Part shown: piece after piece, positions 8,660 through 17,964 of the stretch
Layout: every line of letters starts with the position of its first letter
Position numbering within the stretch: the first letter of the stretch is position 1
Source of the DNA: Magnetospirillum gryphiswaldense MSR-1 v2
GTDB taxonomy: Bacteria > Pseudomonadota > Alphaproteobacteria > Rhodospirillales > Magnetospirillaceae
Length of the DNA: 64,000 nt
Assembly: GCF_000513295.1 (NCBI RefSeq)
Contig: NC_023065.1
Span: 558,001-622,000 of the forward strand
Reading direction: 5' to 3'
Translations under genes and position numbers: made by a program
Notes under the pieces: model-generated
What the model was told of the DNA's origin: nothing
Databases searched by the model: none
What the model saw: the letters and a program-made list of their open reading frames with translations, nothing else

Positions 8660-10858
8660 ATGACCGCAACCGACACGCTCGACCAATTGGCGCGACTGGC
8701 CGGGATTGAAGATGGCTGGTGGGATTTCTACGGCCAGTGGCGGGTGGTGCCGGAAAGCACCAAGCGGGTGTTTCTGCGCGCCATGGGCTTCGCCATCGAC
8801 AGCGAGGCCGAACTGGCGGCCAGTCTGACCGAATTCGACCAGCGCCCGTGGCGCCGCTTGCTCGATCCGGTGACGGTAGTCGAGCAAGGTGGTGATTGGT
8901 GGGCGACCCTGACCATTCCGGCTGCCGCCGACAAGGACATGCTGGCCTGGACCGTCACCACCGAGGACGGCGCCCTGCATAGCGGTCAGGTGCAGGTGGA
9001 CAGCCAAACCTGGATCGAGGAACGCTGGCTGGACGGCGCCCTGATCAAGCGCTGGCGGCTGGTGCTGCCGGCAACGCTGCCGCAGGGCTATCATCGTCTG
9101 GAGATCCGGACCAAGGCCGGCGAGGCCCAGGCCCAATTGGTGGTGACGCCTGCGCGCGCCTTCGTGCCCAAGGCGGTGCAAGGTGCCGGCGCCTGGGGTA
9201 TCGCCACCCAGATATATGCCCTGCGCGACCCGACCGATTGGGGTGTGGGCAATTATGGTTCGCTCGCCCGGCTGGCGGCGGGGGCGGCGCGGCTGGGGGC
9301 GGCGACCATCGGCGTCAATCCGTTGCATGCCCTGTTCCCGACCCAGCCCGACAAGTTCAGCCCCTATGCGCCGTCGTCGCGCCGGTTTCTCAATGTCGGT
9401 TATCTGGACGTCGAGGCCATCCCCGAATTCGCCACCTGCCGGGCGGCCAAGCGGCTTTACGCCTCGCCCGGCTTCCAGGCCAACCTGGACCGGCTGCGCG
9501 CCTATCCCATGGTCGAATACGCCGATGTCGCCCATCTGCAAGGCCCGATCCTGGCCGAGCTTTACGCCTGGTTCCGCGCCGAGCATCTGGCGGCGGGCGA
9601 TGCCCGCGCCGAAGACTTCCGCGCCTTCCTGGCCAAGGGCGGCGACAAGGCCCGGCTGTTTTGCACCTTCGAGGCCCTGGCCGAACATTTCAGCCGTGCC
9701 GGCACGCCCTATTGGCGCCATTGGCCCGAGCAATTCCAGCACCCCGACAATCCGGCGGTGGCCCAGTTCGCCGCCGAACACGCGGACAAGGTGGAGTTTT
9801 ACGGCTGGCTGCAATTCGTCGCCGACGAACAATTGGCCGCCGCCCATCGCGCCGGCCTGGACGCCGGGGCCGGCATCGGCCTGTACCGCGATCTGGGCGT
9901 CGGCATCGCCGGCGACGGTGCCGATGCCTGGATGGAACAGGACCGGCTGGCCTTGGGCGTTTCCGTCGGCGCCCCGCCCGATCCGCTGGCCTTGAAGGGG
10001 CAGGATTGGGGGCTGGCGCCGTTCAATCCCATCACCTTGCGTGAGGCGGCCTACGAGCCCTTCATCGCCGTCATGCGCGCCAACATGACCCATGCTGGCG
10101 CCCTGCGTCTGGATCACGCCATGGCGTTGCAGCGGCTTTATTGGGTGCCGCCGGGGGTGGATGCCGACCAGGGTGCCTATGTGCGCTATCCGGTGGATGA
10201 TCTGTTCCGGCTGGTGGCGTTGGAATCGGTGCGCAACAATTGCCTGATCATCGGCGAGGATCTGGGCACCGTGCCCGAGGGCTTCCGCGAGCGCATGGAC
10301 CGCATGGCCTTGTTCGCCTATCGGGTCATGGTGTTCGAGAAGACCGGCCCCGACCGCTTCAAGGCGCCGGAAGAATTCCAGGACCAGGCCCTGTCCATTT
10401 TCGCCACCCATGATCTGCCCAGTTTGCGCGGCTGGTGGAATGGCATCGACATCGACAGCCGCGAACGCCTTGACCTTTATCCGCGTTCCGGCATGGCCGA
10501 ACAGGAACGCCTAGCCCGCGCCACCGACCGTGCCGCCCTGGTGGCGGCGCTGGCCGGCCAGGGGCTGCTGGACCATGGCTTTCCCGTGGACGGCGACCTG
10601 AGCGACGAACAGGTCTTGGCCCTGGCCGATGCCGCCCATCTGTATCTGGCCCGCGCCAAGTCACGGTTGATGATGGTGCAGTTGGAAGACGTGTTGGGGT
10701 TGAACCTGCAAATGAATTTGCCCGGCACCGTCAACCAGCATCCCAATTGGCGTCGCCGTTTTTCTGGGGAGATTCAGACCGTGCTGGATGATTTCCGCCT
10801 TGTGCGTATGTCCGAGGCCTTGCGTCAGGCAAGGCCGCAATGCAATGAAACGCCTTGA
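8660..10858 (+). CDS. malQ: 4-alpha-glucanotransferase (amylomaltase)
   Basis: MalQ transfers alpha-1,4-glucan segments between chains, recycling short maltodextrins left by phosphorylase and GlgX. At 732 residues it is the longer MalQ type with an N-terminal extension of about 170 residues before the GH77 core. The core shows GAWGIATQIYALRDPTDWGVG, DHAMALQRLYWVPPG, IIGEDLGTVPEGFRERM and FATHDLPSLRGWWNG, the GH77 catalytic blocks. AAGGA precedes the start. Confidence 0.95.
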   Translation: MTATDTLDQLARLAGIEDGWWDFYGQWRVVPESTKRVFLRAMGFAIDSEAELAASLTEFDQRPWRRLLDPVTVVEQGGDWWATLTIPAAADKDMLAWTVTTEDGALHSGQVQVDSQTWIEERWLDGALIKRWRLVLPATLPQGYHRLEIRTKAGEAQAQLVVTPARAFVPKAVQGAGAWGIATQIYALRDPTDWGVGNYGSLARLAAGAARLGAATIGVNPLHALFPTQPDKFSPYAPSSRRFLNVGYLDVEAIPEFATCRAAKRLYASPGFQANLDRLRAYPMVEYADVAHLQGPILAELYAWFRAEHLAAGDARAEDFRAFLAKGGDKARLFCTFEALAEHFSRAGTPYWRHWPEQFQHPDNPAVAQFAAEHADKVEFYGWLQFVADEQLAAAHRAGLDAGAGIGLYRDLGVGIAGDGADAWMEQDRLALGVSVGAPPDPLALKGQDWGLAPFNPITLREAAYEPFIAVMRANMTHAGALRLDHAMALQRLYWVPPGVDADQGAYVRYPVDDLFRLVALESVRNNCLIIGEDLGTVPEGFRERMDRMALFAYRVMVFEKTGPDRFKAPEEFQDQALSIFATHDLPSLRGWWNGIDIDSRERLDLYPRSGMAEQERLARATDRAALVAALAGQGLLDHGFPVDGDLSDEQVLALADAAHLYLARAKSRLMMVQLEDVLGLNLQMNLPGTVNQHPNWRRRFSGEIQTVLDDFRLVRMSEALRQARPQCNETP

Positions 10859-10918
10859 CTTAGGTGCGGGTTCAGGCGACTTCGTAACGCATAGGGTTTA
10901 GGCGGGAAGGACCAAAGC

Positions 10919-13375
10919 ATGCGCCGTGTCGGACCTCCGGTGGTCAAACTGCTCGACGACGATGTGGAGAGCATCAAGTACTCGCTGGCCAGCCATCTGC
11001 TGTATTCGGTGGGCAAGGAGCCGATCAGCGCCACCGCGCGCGACTGGTTCATGGCCGCCGCCTACGCCGTGCGCGACCGGGTGTCGGAACATTGGATGCC
11101 GACGCTCAACCGCTATTACGCCGAGGACAGGAAGCGCGTCTATTACATGTCCATGGAATTCCTGATCGGGCGGACCTTGTCCAATTCCATGATCAACCTG
11201 GGCATCTACGACACCGTCAAGCAGGCCGTCACCGACATGGGCGTCGATTTCGACGAGGTGTTGGGCTGGGAAGTGGAAGCGGCGCTGGGCAATGGCGGCC
11301 TGGGCCGTCTGGCCGCCTGTCTTTTGGATTCCATGGCCACCTTGGGGGTGCCGGGCTTCGGCTATGGCATCCGCTACGATTACGGCATGTTCACCCAGCA
11401 CGTCGAGCACGGCTGGCAGGTGGAAAGCCCGGAAAACTGGCTGCGTTACGGCAATCCGTGGGAATTCGCCCGCCCCGGCATCATCTATCCGGTGCGCTTC
11501 GGTGGTCGCGTCGTGCATTACAAGGATGTCTTGGGCCATACCCGCGCCCAGTGGATGGACACCGAGGAAGTCATGGCCATGGCCTATGACGTGCCCATTC
11601 CCGGCTATGGCGGCAAGACCGTCAACAATCTGCGCCTGTGGACGGCCAAATCCACCCGCGAATTCGACCTGAAATACTTCAATGCCGGCAATTATATCGA
11701 GGCCGTGCGCGACAAGGCGGAATCGGAAACCCTGTCCAAGGTGCTGTACCCGTCCGATCTGACCGATCGCGGCAAGGAATTGCGCTTCAAGCAGGAATAT
11801 TTCTTCGTCGCCGCTTCGATCCAGGACATCCTGTCTCGCTTCAGGAAGGCGCATAGCGATTGGGATAAGCTGCCCGACAAGGTGGCGGTGCAACTCAACG
11901 ACACCCATCCGGCCATGGTGGTGGCCGAACTGATGCGGGTGTTGGTGGATGAATATCAGATCGACTGGCATCGCGCCTGGGCGCTGACCCGGGCCACCTG
12001 CGCCTATACCAACCACACGCTTTTGCCCGAGGCCCTGGAAACCTGGCCGGTGGATCTGTTCCAGCGGGTGTTGCCGCGCCATCTGGAAATCATCTTCCAG
12101 CTCAATCACGAGTTCCTGCAAGAGGTCCGCCACCGTCATCCCGGCGATAACGACCTGTTGCGCCGGGTCTCGGTGATCGCCGAGGAAGGGGATCGCCGGG
12201 TGCGCATGGGCCATCTGGCGGTGATCGGCAGCCACAAGGTCAACGGTGTCGCCGCCATCCATACCGGGCTGATGAAATCCACCATCTTCTCGGATTTCGA
12301 TCATCTCAATCCGGGCAAGATCAACAACAAGACCAATGGCGTGACGCCGCGCCGCTGGTTGCTACTGTCCAATCCCGGCTTGGCCGCGCTGATTTCCGGC
12401 AAGATCGGCAAGGACTGGGTCATCCATCTCGACCAGTTGAAAAAGCTGGAGCCTTTGGCCGCCGATGCTGAGTTCCGCACTCAGTTCAGTGCGGTAAAGC
12501 ATGCCAACAAGGTCCGTCTGGCCGAGGTCATTTCCCAACGCCTGGGCGTCGATATCAACCCCGCTTCCTTGTTCGACGTCCAGATCAAGCGTATTCACGA
12601 ATACAAGCGCCAGCTTCTCAACGTCTTGCACGTCATCAGCCGGTATTCGCGCATCCGCGCCAATCCGCTGGTGGATGTGGTGCCGCGCGTCGTCATCATC
12701 GGCGGCAAGGCGGCGCCGGGCTATCTGTTGGCCAAGCTGATCATCAAGCTGATCAACGACGTGGCCGACGTGGTCAACAACGATCCCCTGGTCGGCGACA
12801 AGCTGAAGGTGGTGTTCGTCCCCAATTACAACGTTTCCACCGCAGAGCTGGTGATGCCGGCGGCTGATCTGTCGGAACAGATTTCCACCGCCGGCACCGA
12901 GGCTTCGGGCACCGGCAACATGAAGATGAGCATGAACGGGGCCTTGACCATCGGCACCTGGGACGGCGCCAATGTGGAAATCTGCGAGGAAGTGGGCGAG
13001 GAAAACATGTTCCTGTTCGGCCTGACCGCGCAGGAGGTGGCCCGCCTGCGCATTGACGGCTACAGCCCGCGTGCCGCCATCGCCGCCAACCAGGATCTGA
13101 AGCGGGCCATCGACCTGATCGCCTCGGGCTATTTCTCGCCCGATGAGCCGGAACGCTTCGGCGCTATCGTCGATATCCTCACCAATTCCGACCATTATCT
13201 GCTGACCGCCGATTTCGCCGGCTATATGACAGCGCAGGAGCGCGTCGACGAACTTTACCGCGATCAGCCGGAATGGAACCGCAAGGCCATCTTGAACGTC
13301 GCCCGCATGGGCAAATTCTCGTCCGACCGCACGGTATCGGAATATGCCCGCGATATCTGGGGGGTGCCGGTGTAA
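10919..13375 (+). CDS. glgP: Glycogen phosphorylase
   Basis: GlgP releases glucose-1-phosphate from glycogen using pyridoxal phosphate. The 818-residue product covers the whole family, including EAALGNGGLGRLAACLLDS, QLNDTHPAMVVAELMRVL, NGVTPRRWLLLSNP, KRIHEYKRQLLNVLHV and the PLP-site EASGTGNMKMSMNGA. An AAGGA ribosome site precedes the ATG. It closes the glycogen run. An IS630-family element lies 26 bp past its stop, but the gene is intact. Confidence 0.96.
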   Translation: MRRVGPPVVKLLDDDVESIKYSLASHLLYSVGKEPISATARDWFMAAAYAVRDRVSEHWMPTLNRYYAEDRKRVYYMSMEFLIGRTLSNSMINLGIYDTVKQAVTDMGVDFDEVLGWEVEAALGNGGLGRLAACLLDSMATLGVPGFGYGIRYDYGMFTQHVEHGWQVESPENWLRYGNPWEFARPGIIYPVRFGGRVVHYKDVLGHTRAQWMDTEEVMAMAYDVPIPGYGGKTVNNLRLWTAKSTREFDLKYFNAGNYIEAVRDKAESETLSKVLYPSDLTDRGKELRFKQEYFFVAASIQDILSRFRKAHSDWDKLPDKVAVQLNDTHPAMVVAELMRVLVDEYQIDWHRAWALTRATCAYTNHTLLPEALETWPVDLFQRVLPRHLEIIFQLNHEFLQEVRHRHPGDNDLLRRVSVIAEEGDRRVRMGHLAVIGSHKVNGVAAIHTGLMKSTIFSDFDHLNPGKINNKTNGVTPRRWLLLSNPGLAALISGKIGKDWVIHLDQLKKLEPLAADAEFRTQFSAVKHANKVRLAEVISQRLGVDINPASLFDVQIKRIHEYKRQLLNVLHVISRYSRIRANPLVDVVPRVVIIGGKAAPGYLLAKLIIKLINDVADVVNNDPLVGDKLKVVFVPNYNVSTAELVMPAADLSEQISTAGTEASGTGNMKMSMNGALTIGTWDGANVEICEEVGEENMFLFGLTAQEVARLRIDGYSPRAAIAANQDLKRAIDLIASGYFSPDEPERFGAIVDILTNSDHYLLTADFAGYMTAQERVDELYRDQPEWNRKAILNVARMGKFSSDRTVSEYARDIWGVPV

Positions 13376-13400
13376 TACCCGCGCCATAAGGGATAGGCCT

Positions 13401-14470
13401 TAGAGCGGTTTCACGCCGAGCGGAATCGGTAGAGGATTCCCCCTGAGGTCATTTTGTGATTCAACATCTTCGGTAACAACGCTCCCGAGGATGATGCGAT
13501 GACGTGGCGCTCAGGGCAGTCCTATTCTCAGGACTTGCGCGATAGAGTTTTGGCGGCTGTGGACAGCGGCATGAGCGCCTACGAGGTGGCGCCGCTGTTC
13601 CGGGTGAGCGTTTCGTACATCTACAAGGCCCAAGGCCGCCGCCGGGCCACCGGCGAGACGACGGTGAAGCCACGGCCTGGGCGGCCAGGACAGAAGCTGG
13701 CGGCTCACCTTGAGGCGTTGCAGGCGCAGATCAAGGTCGAGCCCGATGCCACGCTGGCTGAGTTGCGCGCCTGGGTTCTGGCCGAATTGGGCGTGTCGAT
13801 CAGCGTCGGCGGCCTGTGGAACACGCTTGAGCGGCTCGACCTCAGTCTGAAAAAAAGAGTGCGCATGCTGCCGAGCAGGAACGTCCCGACGTAGCCGAAG
13901 GACGCATCGCCTGGCGAGCCGAGCAGCCGGCGCTGGACCCAACCCGCTTGGTCTTCCTTGATGAAACCGGGGCATCGACCAACATGACCCGGCGCTACGG
14001 ACGGGCGCCGCGCGGTCAGCGGCTGCTGGCTGCGGTGCCGCACGGTCATTGGAAAATGACCACCTTCGTCGGGGCGCTCCGGCATGACGGAATCTCCGCC
14101 CCCTTCGTCATCGACAAGGCGATGAATGGCGCGATCTTCCTGGCCTATGTCGAGCAGGTCCTGGCTCCGACCTTGCGGCCCGGCGACATCGTCGTAATGG
14201 ACAATCTGCCCGCCCACAAGGTGGCAGGGGTCAAGCAACTCATCGAAGCCCGAGGGGCCACCCTGCGGTATCTGCCGCCCTACTCCCCAGACCTCAATCC
14301 CATCGAGCTCGCCTTCGCCAAGCTCAAGAGCCTGCTGCGAAAGGCGCAAGCCCGCACCATCAACACCTTATGGGACGTGATCGGAAAACTCATCGACCTG
14401 TTTCCGCCCGAGGAATGCGCCAATTTCTTCGCCCACGACGGATATGGACGCTCGATATGAAAATGCTCTA
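13401..14470 (+). mobile_element. IS630-family insertion sequence flanked by TA
   Basis: About 1.07 kb bounded by imperfect terminal inverted repeats: the left end reads TAGAGCGGTTTCA and the complement of the right end TAGAGCATTTTCA. TA at each end matches the TA target duplication of IS630/Tc1-mariner elements. The single transposase is encoded in two frames joined by a slippery A7 tract. It sits just after glgP and interrupts no recognisable gene. Confidence 0.88.
13499..14460 (+). CDS. IS630-family transposase, made by -1 frameshift
   Basis: The first frame (13499-13894, 131 residues) holds an N-terminal helix-turn-helix region ([20 protein letters not shown]). The second frame, open in phase with 13948-14460, holds the DDE catalytic core: [19 protein letters not shown] and [18 protein letters not shown]. 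Seven A at 13850-13856 (codons AAA AAA A) allow a -1 slip; the continued reading [15 protein letters not shown] has no stop, giving a product of about 320 residues. This is the known expression mode of many IS630 members, so the element is probably not broken. Confidence 0.88.
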
Positions 14471-14507
14471 GGCTTCTATCGCATTGGTTTTGTCACCAAA
14501 GAGTCTG

Positions 14508-14533
14508 TTGCAGTGCAATATGTTGCGGCGCAA
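14508..14533. promoter_or_regulatory. Two tandem TTGC-N3-GCAA palindromes
   Basis: TTGCAGTGCAA (14508-14518) and TTGCGGCGCAA (14523-14533) lie 15 bp apart, start to start, upstream of the small gene at 14566. A third copy of the same dyad lies at 37758. The sequence looks like a dimer operator. It resembles TGC/GCA dyads described for PhaR-type regulators, but that link is weak. Confidence 0.45.
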
Positions 14534-14565
14534 TATCTTCTGGTCAGCACCAAGGAGATATCGCC

Positions 14566-14745
14566 ATGCATCAGCTGTTGAGTGACATGCGCCGGCTATC
14601 CGAACTGCTTGAGGCGGAATGCGCCGACCGGCCTTTCGACCGTTCCCAAGCTCATACCTTGGCTTCACATTTGGCCGAAACGTGCCCGGAAATGGGGCAG
14701 ACCATGCGCCGCATCAGCGACCGCATGCGCGGCGAAGCCCGTTGA
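14566..14745 (+). CDS. Small hypothetical protein, 59 residues
   Basis: The product begins MHQLLSDMRRLSELLEAECA and ends RRISDRMRGEAR. It is mostly charged helix with two cysteines. AAGGAGA lies 9-10 nt before the ATG, which is strong support for translation. Just upstream are two TTGC-N3-GCAA palindromes that may control it. No family is recognised. Confidence 0.6.
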   Translation: MHQLLSDMRRLSELLEAECADRPFDRSQAHTLASHLAETCPEMGQTMRRISDRMRGEAR

Positions 14746-14766
14746 TCTGAATTGAATGTGTCGCGG

Positions 14767-14803
14767 TTTCGCCACCTGGGGCAGTCGCCCTTGGGTGGCG
14801 AAA
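14767..14803. terminator. Stem-loop between convergent genes
   Basis: A perfect 10-bp stem, TTTCGCCACC paired with GGTGGCGAAA, encloses a 17-nt loop. It sits just after the 59-residue gene and before the end of the opposing lipoprotein gene. There is no long T tract, so termination is likely but not certain. Confidence 0.6.
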
Positions 14804-14823
14804 GCCGTTTCGCCCAGCGGTCG

Positions 14824-15201
14824 TCAGCGCACGGGTAGTGGGGCGGGGACAAAGCCGATCAGGCGGTCGTTGCCCTCGTTATAAGGCTGGGAATAGCAGC
14901 TGGGCCGGGCGATGGACGCATAGCAATAGACCTGCTGGCGTGGTGGCGGCGGCCCCGGCCAGTCCACGCACCAAGCGCCCTCGCGCTGGGCCCGGATGGT
15001 GGAGCAATCCTTGCCGGTGATCCAGGTGGCCAGATGGTCGCCCATGGTCTTCTTGGTGTTGATGACGCTCAATACTTCCAGGTTCATCAACAGATTGGCG
15101 TCGCCGACGCGGGCGACCTCGCTCTCGATGCCGTCGCGCCCGAAAAAGGCACAGCCCGACAGCAGCAGAATTCCCGCCAGGGGGGCAAGGCGCCTGATCA
15201 T
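14824..15201 (-). CDS. Small lipoprotein, hypothetical
   Basis: A 125-residue product with a lipoprotein signal (MIRRLAPLAGILLLSGC, lipobox LLSGC, Cys17). The mature part has several cysteines (KDCSTIR, AWCVDWPG, VYCYAS, PSCYSQ) and the block NTKKTMGDHLATWITGKDC. Many proteobacteria have a lipoprotein gene with this general look, but I do not assign a family. Divergent from the thioredoxin-fold gene at 15313. Confidence 0.75.
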   Translation of the reverse strand: MIRRLAPLAGILLLSGCAFFGRDGIESEVARVGDANLLMNLEVLSVINTKKTMGDHLATWITGKDCSTIRAQREGAWCVDWPGPPPPRQQVYCYASIARPSCYSQPYNEGNDRLIGFVPAPLPVR

Positions 15202-15312
15202 CTTCTATGACCCCTTTGAACGATTCGCTATAGTGTCGGCCCGATGGGCGGACCCGGTCAAATCAATTATGGCCCGGACCTTCCCAACAAAGCCTTAACG
15301 GAGGATCGGGCA

Positions 15313-15867
15313 ATGGCGGTGGAAACGCCCATTTGCGATTTCGGCTGGCAGGCGCCCCCCTTTGCCTTGCCCGGCATCGATGGCCGCATTTGGTCGCTGG
15401 ATCAGGTGCGCGGACCCAAGGGAACGCTGATCATGTTCATCTGCAACCACTGCCCCTATGTGCAGGCGGTGGTCGACCGCATGGTGCGCGATGCCAACGA
15501 ATTGCGGGCCTTGGGTATCGGCGTTGCCGCCATCATGTCCAACGACGTGGTAGCCTATCCCGAGGATGGTTTCGACAACATGACAGTGTTTGCGGCGCGC
15601 CATGGCTTCGCCTTTCCCTATCTGTACGACGAAAGCCAGCAGGTGGCGCGGGCCTACGACGCGGTATGTACCCCCGATTTCTTCGGCTTTGATGCTGATC
15701 TTGGGCTGCAATATCGCGGGCGTCTGGATGAATCGCGCAAACAGGCGGCGCCGGTCGATGTTCGTCGCGATCTGTTCGAGGCCATGCGGCAGGTGGCTGA
15801 AACCGGGCGCGGCCCGGTCGATCAGATACCCTCCATGGGCTGTTCGATCAAATGGCGGACTGATTGA
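15313..15867 (+). CDS. Thioredoxin-fold (AhpC/TSA-like) protein
   Basis: A 184-residue cytoplasmic protein of the peroxiredoxin-like thioredoxin family. The active-site-like motif is CNHCPYV (FICNHCPYVQAVVDRM), followed by GIGVAAIMSNDV and DAVCTPDFFGFD, which carries the conserved cis-proline region. This subgroup is usually annotated as thioredoxin family protein without a proven substrate. The start is fixed by GGAGGA ending 7 nt before the ATG; a longer in-frame start at 15244 has no such site. Confidence 0.85.
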   Translation: MAVETPICDFGWQAPPFALPGIDGRIWSLDQVRGPKGTLIMFICNHCPYVQAVVDRMVRDANELRALGIGVAAIMSNDVVAYPEDGFDNMTVFAARHGFAFPYLYDESQQVARAYDAVCTPDFFGFDADLGLQYRGRLDESRKQAAPVDVRRDLFEAMRQVAETGRGPVDQIPSMGCSIKWRTD

Positions 15868-15948
15868 TGGCGGAAAACGCACGCCGGATTTGCCTCTGCT
15901 CGCCAAGCACACTATGTTGACGCCGACCGATTACCGGAGACGACTTCC

Positions 15949-16632
15949 TTGACCAGTTCCAAAGATGATGCCGCCACCGACTTGCTGATCCGCGAGGTTG
16001 ACGACGATCTGCGCCAGGAAAACCTGGAGAAGGCGTGGAAGAAGTATGGCGGCCTGTTCATTGGCGGTGCCGTGGCCATCGTGCTGGCCGTTGCCGGCGC
16101 TCAGGCCTGGCAGACTTGGCGCCATGGTCAGAACCTGCAGGCGTCCTTGCGTTTCACCGAGGCCAGCCAGATGCTGGACAAGGGCGACAAGGCCAAGGGG
16201 ACAGAGGCCTTGCAGGCGCTGGTCGCCTCGGGTCCGTCCGGCTACAAGCTGTTGTCCGAGTTGAAGCTGGCCCAGGTCAAGCTGGCCGATGGCGATGCCG
16301 CCGCCGCCGCCGCGCTCTACGACCGTATCGCCGCAGATGGTGGGGTTGATGACATTTATCGGGATATGGCCGTACTGAAATCGGCCTATCTCAAGTTGGA
16401 AACCGGCGATATCGCCTTGGTGGAAAAATCAGTGGCGCCGTTGGCGGTGGAATCGGGCGCTTGGCGCCATTCCGCCCGCGAAATTCTGGCGCTGTTGGCG
16501 CTGAAGGCGGGCGATAACGCCAAGGCCATGGATTTGTTGCGTAAGGTCGCCGACGATGTGGCCGCTCCGGCGGGTATCCGCGGTCGCGCCGCCGAATTGC
16601 TGGCGGCGCTGGAAAGCGCGGCCAAGGGCTGA
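15949..16632 (+). CDS. YfgM-like tetratricopeptide membrane protein
   Basis: A 227-residue protein with one N-terminal membrane anchor (GGLFIGGAVAIVLAVAGAQAW, about residues 32-52) and a periplasmic TPR-like helical region. The N-terminal LIREVDDDLRQENLEKAWKKYG is the typical family start. In E. coli YfgM binds the SecYEG translocon and periplasmic chaperones. The order yfgM-bamB-der is conserved in proteobacteria and supports the call. The start appears to be TTG at 15949; no better ATG is present. Confidence 0.85.
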   Translation: MTSSKDDAATDLLIREVDDDLRQENLEKAWKKYGGLFIGGAVAIVLAVAGAQAWQTWRHGQNLQASLRFTEASQMLDKGDKAKGTEALQALVASGPSGYKLLSELKLAQVKLADGDAAAAAALYDRIAADGGVDDIYRDMAVLKSAYLKLETGDIALVEKSVAPLAVESGAWRHSAREILALLALKAGDNAKAMDLLRKVADDVAAPAGIRGRAAELLAALESAAKG

Positions 16633-16646
16633 ACGGGGGAAAGTGC

Positions 16647-17963
16647 ATGAGCCGTCGTCTGCTGTGGGTCGTGATCGCCAGTTTGGGCTTGTCGGCCTGT
16701 TCGAGCTGGATGGGTGAGAAGGAAGCGCCGCCCTTGCCGGGCAAGCGTATTTCCGTTCTTTCAGGGGAACGCTCGCTGGCGCCGGAATTGTCTGGCGATC
16801 AGGCGTTGATCAAGCTGCCGCCACCCGAGCCCAATGACGACTGGCCGCAGGCCGGTGGTTATTCCAACCACGCCATGCATCACATGGAGATCAACGACCA
16901 GCTTCGGCGGGTGTGGCGCAGCTCCATCGGCGAGGGCTCGAGCAAGCGGGCCAAGCTGCTGGCGCAGCCGATCGTGGCCGAGGGGCGTATCTTCACCTTG
17001 GATTCCAGCGCCGAAATCCGCGCGTTCGACGCGGCGACCGGCGCCAAGATCTGGGCCTTCGATATCACGCCCAAGGATGAGGACGACACCTTCTCGGGCG
17101 GCGGCCTCGCCTATGAGGACGGCCAGCTGTTCGTTTCCACCGGCTTTGCCCAGGTGGTGTCGCTGGATGCCGGCAACGGCCAGGTGCTGTGGCGCCAGAC
17201 CCTGTCGGGCCCCATGCGCGGTCCGCCGACCGTGCGGGCCGGTCGTGTCTTCGTCATTACCGTCGATAACCAGACCCACGCCCTGGCCGCCGAAGACGGC
17301 GGTGTGCTGTGGAGCCATCAGGGCATCAGTGAAACCGCCAGCCTGTTGGGCGGGACCAGCCCGGCGGTGGACGGCAACGTGGTGGTGGTGCCTTATTCGT
17401 CGGGCGAGCTGTTCGCGTTGCGCGTCGATAACGGCTCGGTTCTGTGGCAAGAGCAATTGGCGACCATGCGTCGCACCGAAGGGGCCTCGGCCCTGACCGA
17501 TATCCGGGCGCGCCCGATCATCGATCGCGGGCGGGTCTACGCCATCGGCCATGCCGATCTGGTGGTCGCCGTCGATTTGCGCACCGGTCGCCGGTTGTGG
17601 GAACGCGAGATCGGCGGCATCCAAAGCCCGTGGGTGGGCGGCGATTATCTGTTCCTGGTCAACAATTCCAACGAGGCGGTGGCGCTGGACGCCAAGACCG
17701 GCAAGATCATCTGGGTCACCCAGTTGCAGATGTGGGAGGACGAGGAAGACCGTACCGGCCGCATCATCTGGGCCGGTCCGATCCTGGCCTCCGACCGTCT
17801 GATCCTGGCCTCCAGCCATGAAAAGCTGCTGGCCCTGTCCCCCTATACCGGTGCGGTGCTGGGCATCGAAGAATCCCCCGATGGCGTCAGCATCCCGCCG
17901 TCGGTGGCCCAGGGCACCGTGTATTTCCTGACCGATGATGCCGATTTGGTGGCGTACCGCTGA
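16647..17963 (+). CDS. bamB: Outer membrane protein assembly factor BamB
   Basis: BamB is the beta-propeller lipoprotein of the BAM complex. The 438-residue product has a lipoprotein signal ([18 protein letters not shown], Cys18) and PQQ-type propeller blades (for example [57 protein letters not shown]). It is slightly longer than the E. coli protein because of a proline-rich N-terminal linker. It lies 14 bp after yfgM and 1 bp before der. Confidence 0.92.
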   Translation: MSRRLLWVVIASLGLSACSSWMGEKEAPPLPGKRISVLSGERSLAPELSGDQALIKLPPPEPNDDWPQAGGYSNHAMHHMEINDQLRRVWRSSIGEGSSKRAKLLAQPIVAEGRIFTLDSSAEIRAFDAATGAKIWAFDITPKDEDDTFSGGGLAYEDGQLFVSTGFAQVVSLDAGNGQVLWRQTLSGPMRGPPTVRAGRVFVITVDNQTHALAAEDGGVLWSHQGISETASLLGGTSPAVDGNVVVVPYSSGELFALRVDNGSVLWQEQLATMRRTEGASALTDIRARPIIDRGRVYAIGHADLVVAVDLRTGRRLWEREIGGIQSPWVGGDYLFLVNNSNEAVALDAKTGKIIWVTQLQMWEDEEDRTGRIIWAGPILASDRLILASSHEKLLALSPYTGAVLGIEESPDGVSIPPSVAQGTVYFLTDDADLVAYR

Positions 17964-17964
17964 T

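Noticed and set aside
13948-14460. Second IS630 frame as an independent gene
   Set aside because: It lacks a start with a ribosome site and continues the first frame through the A7 slip site.
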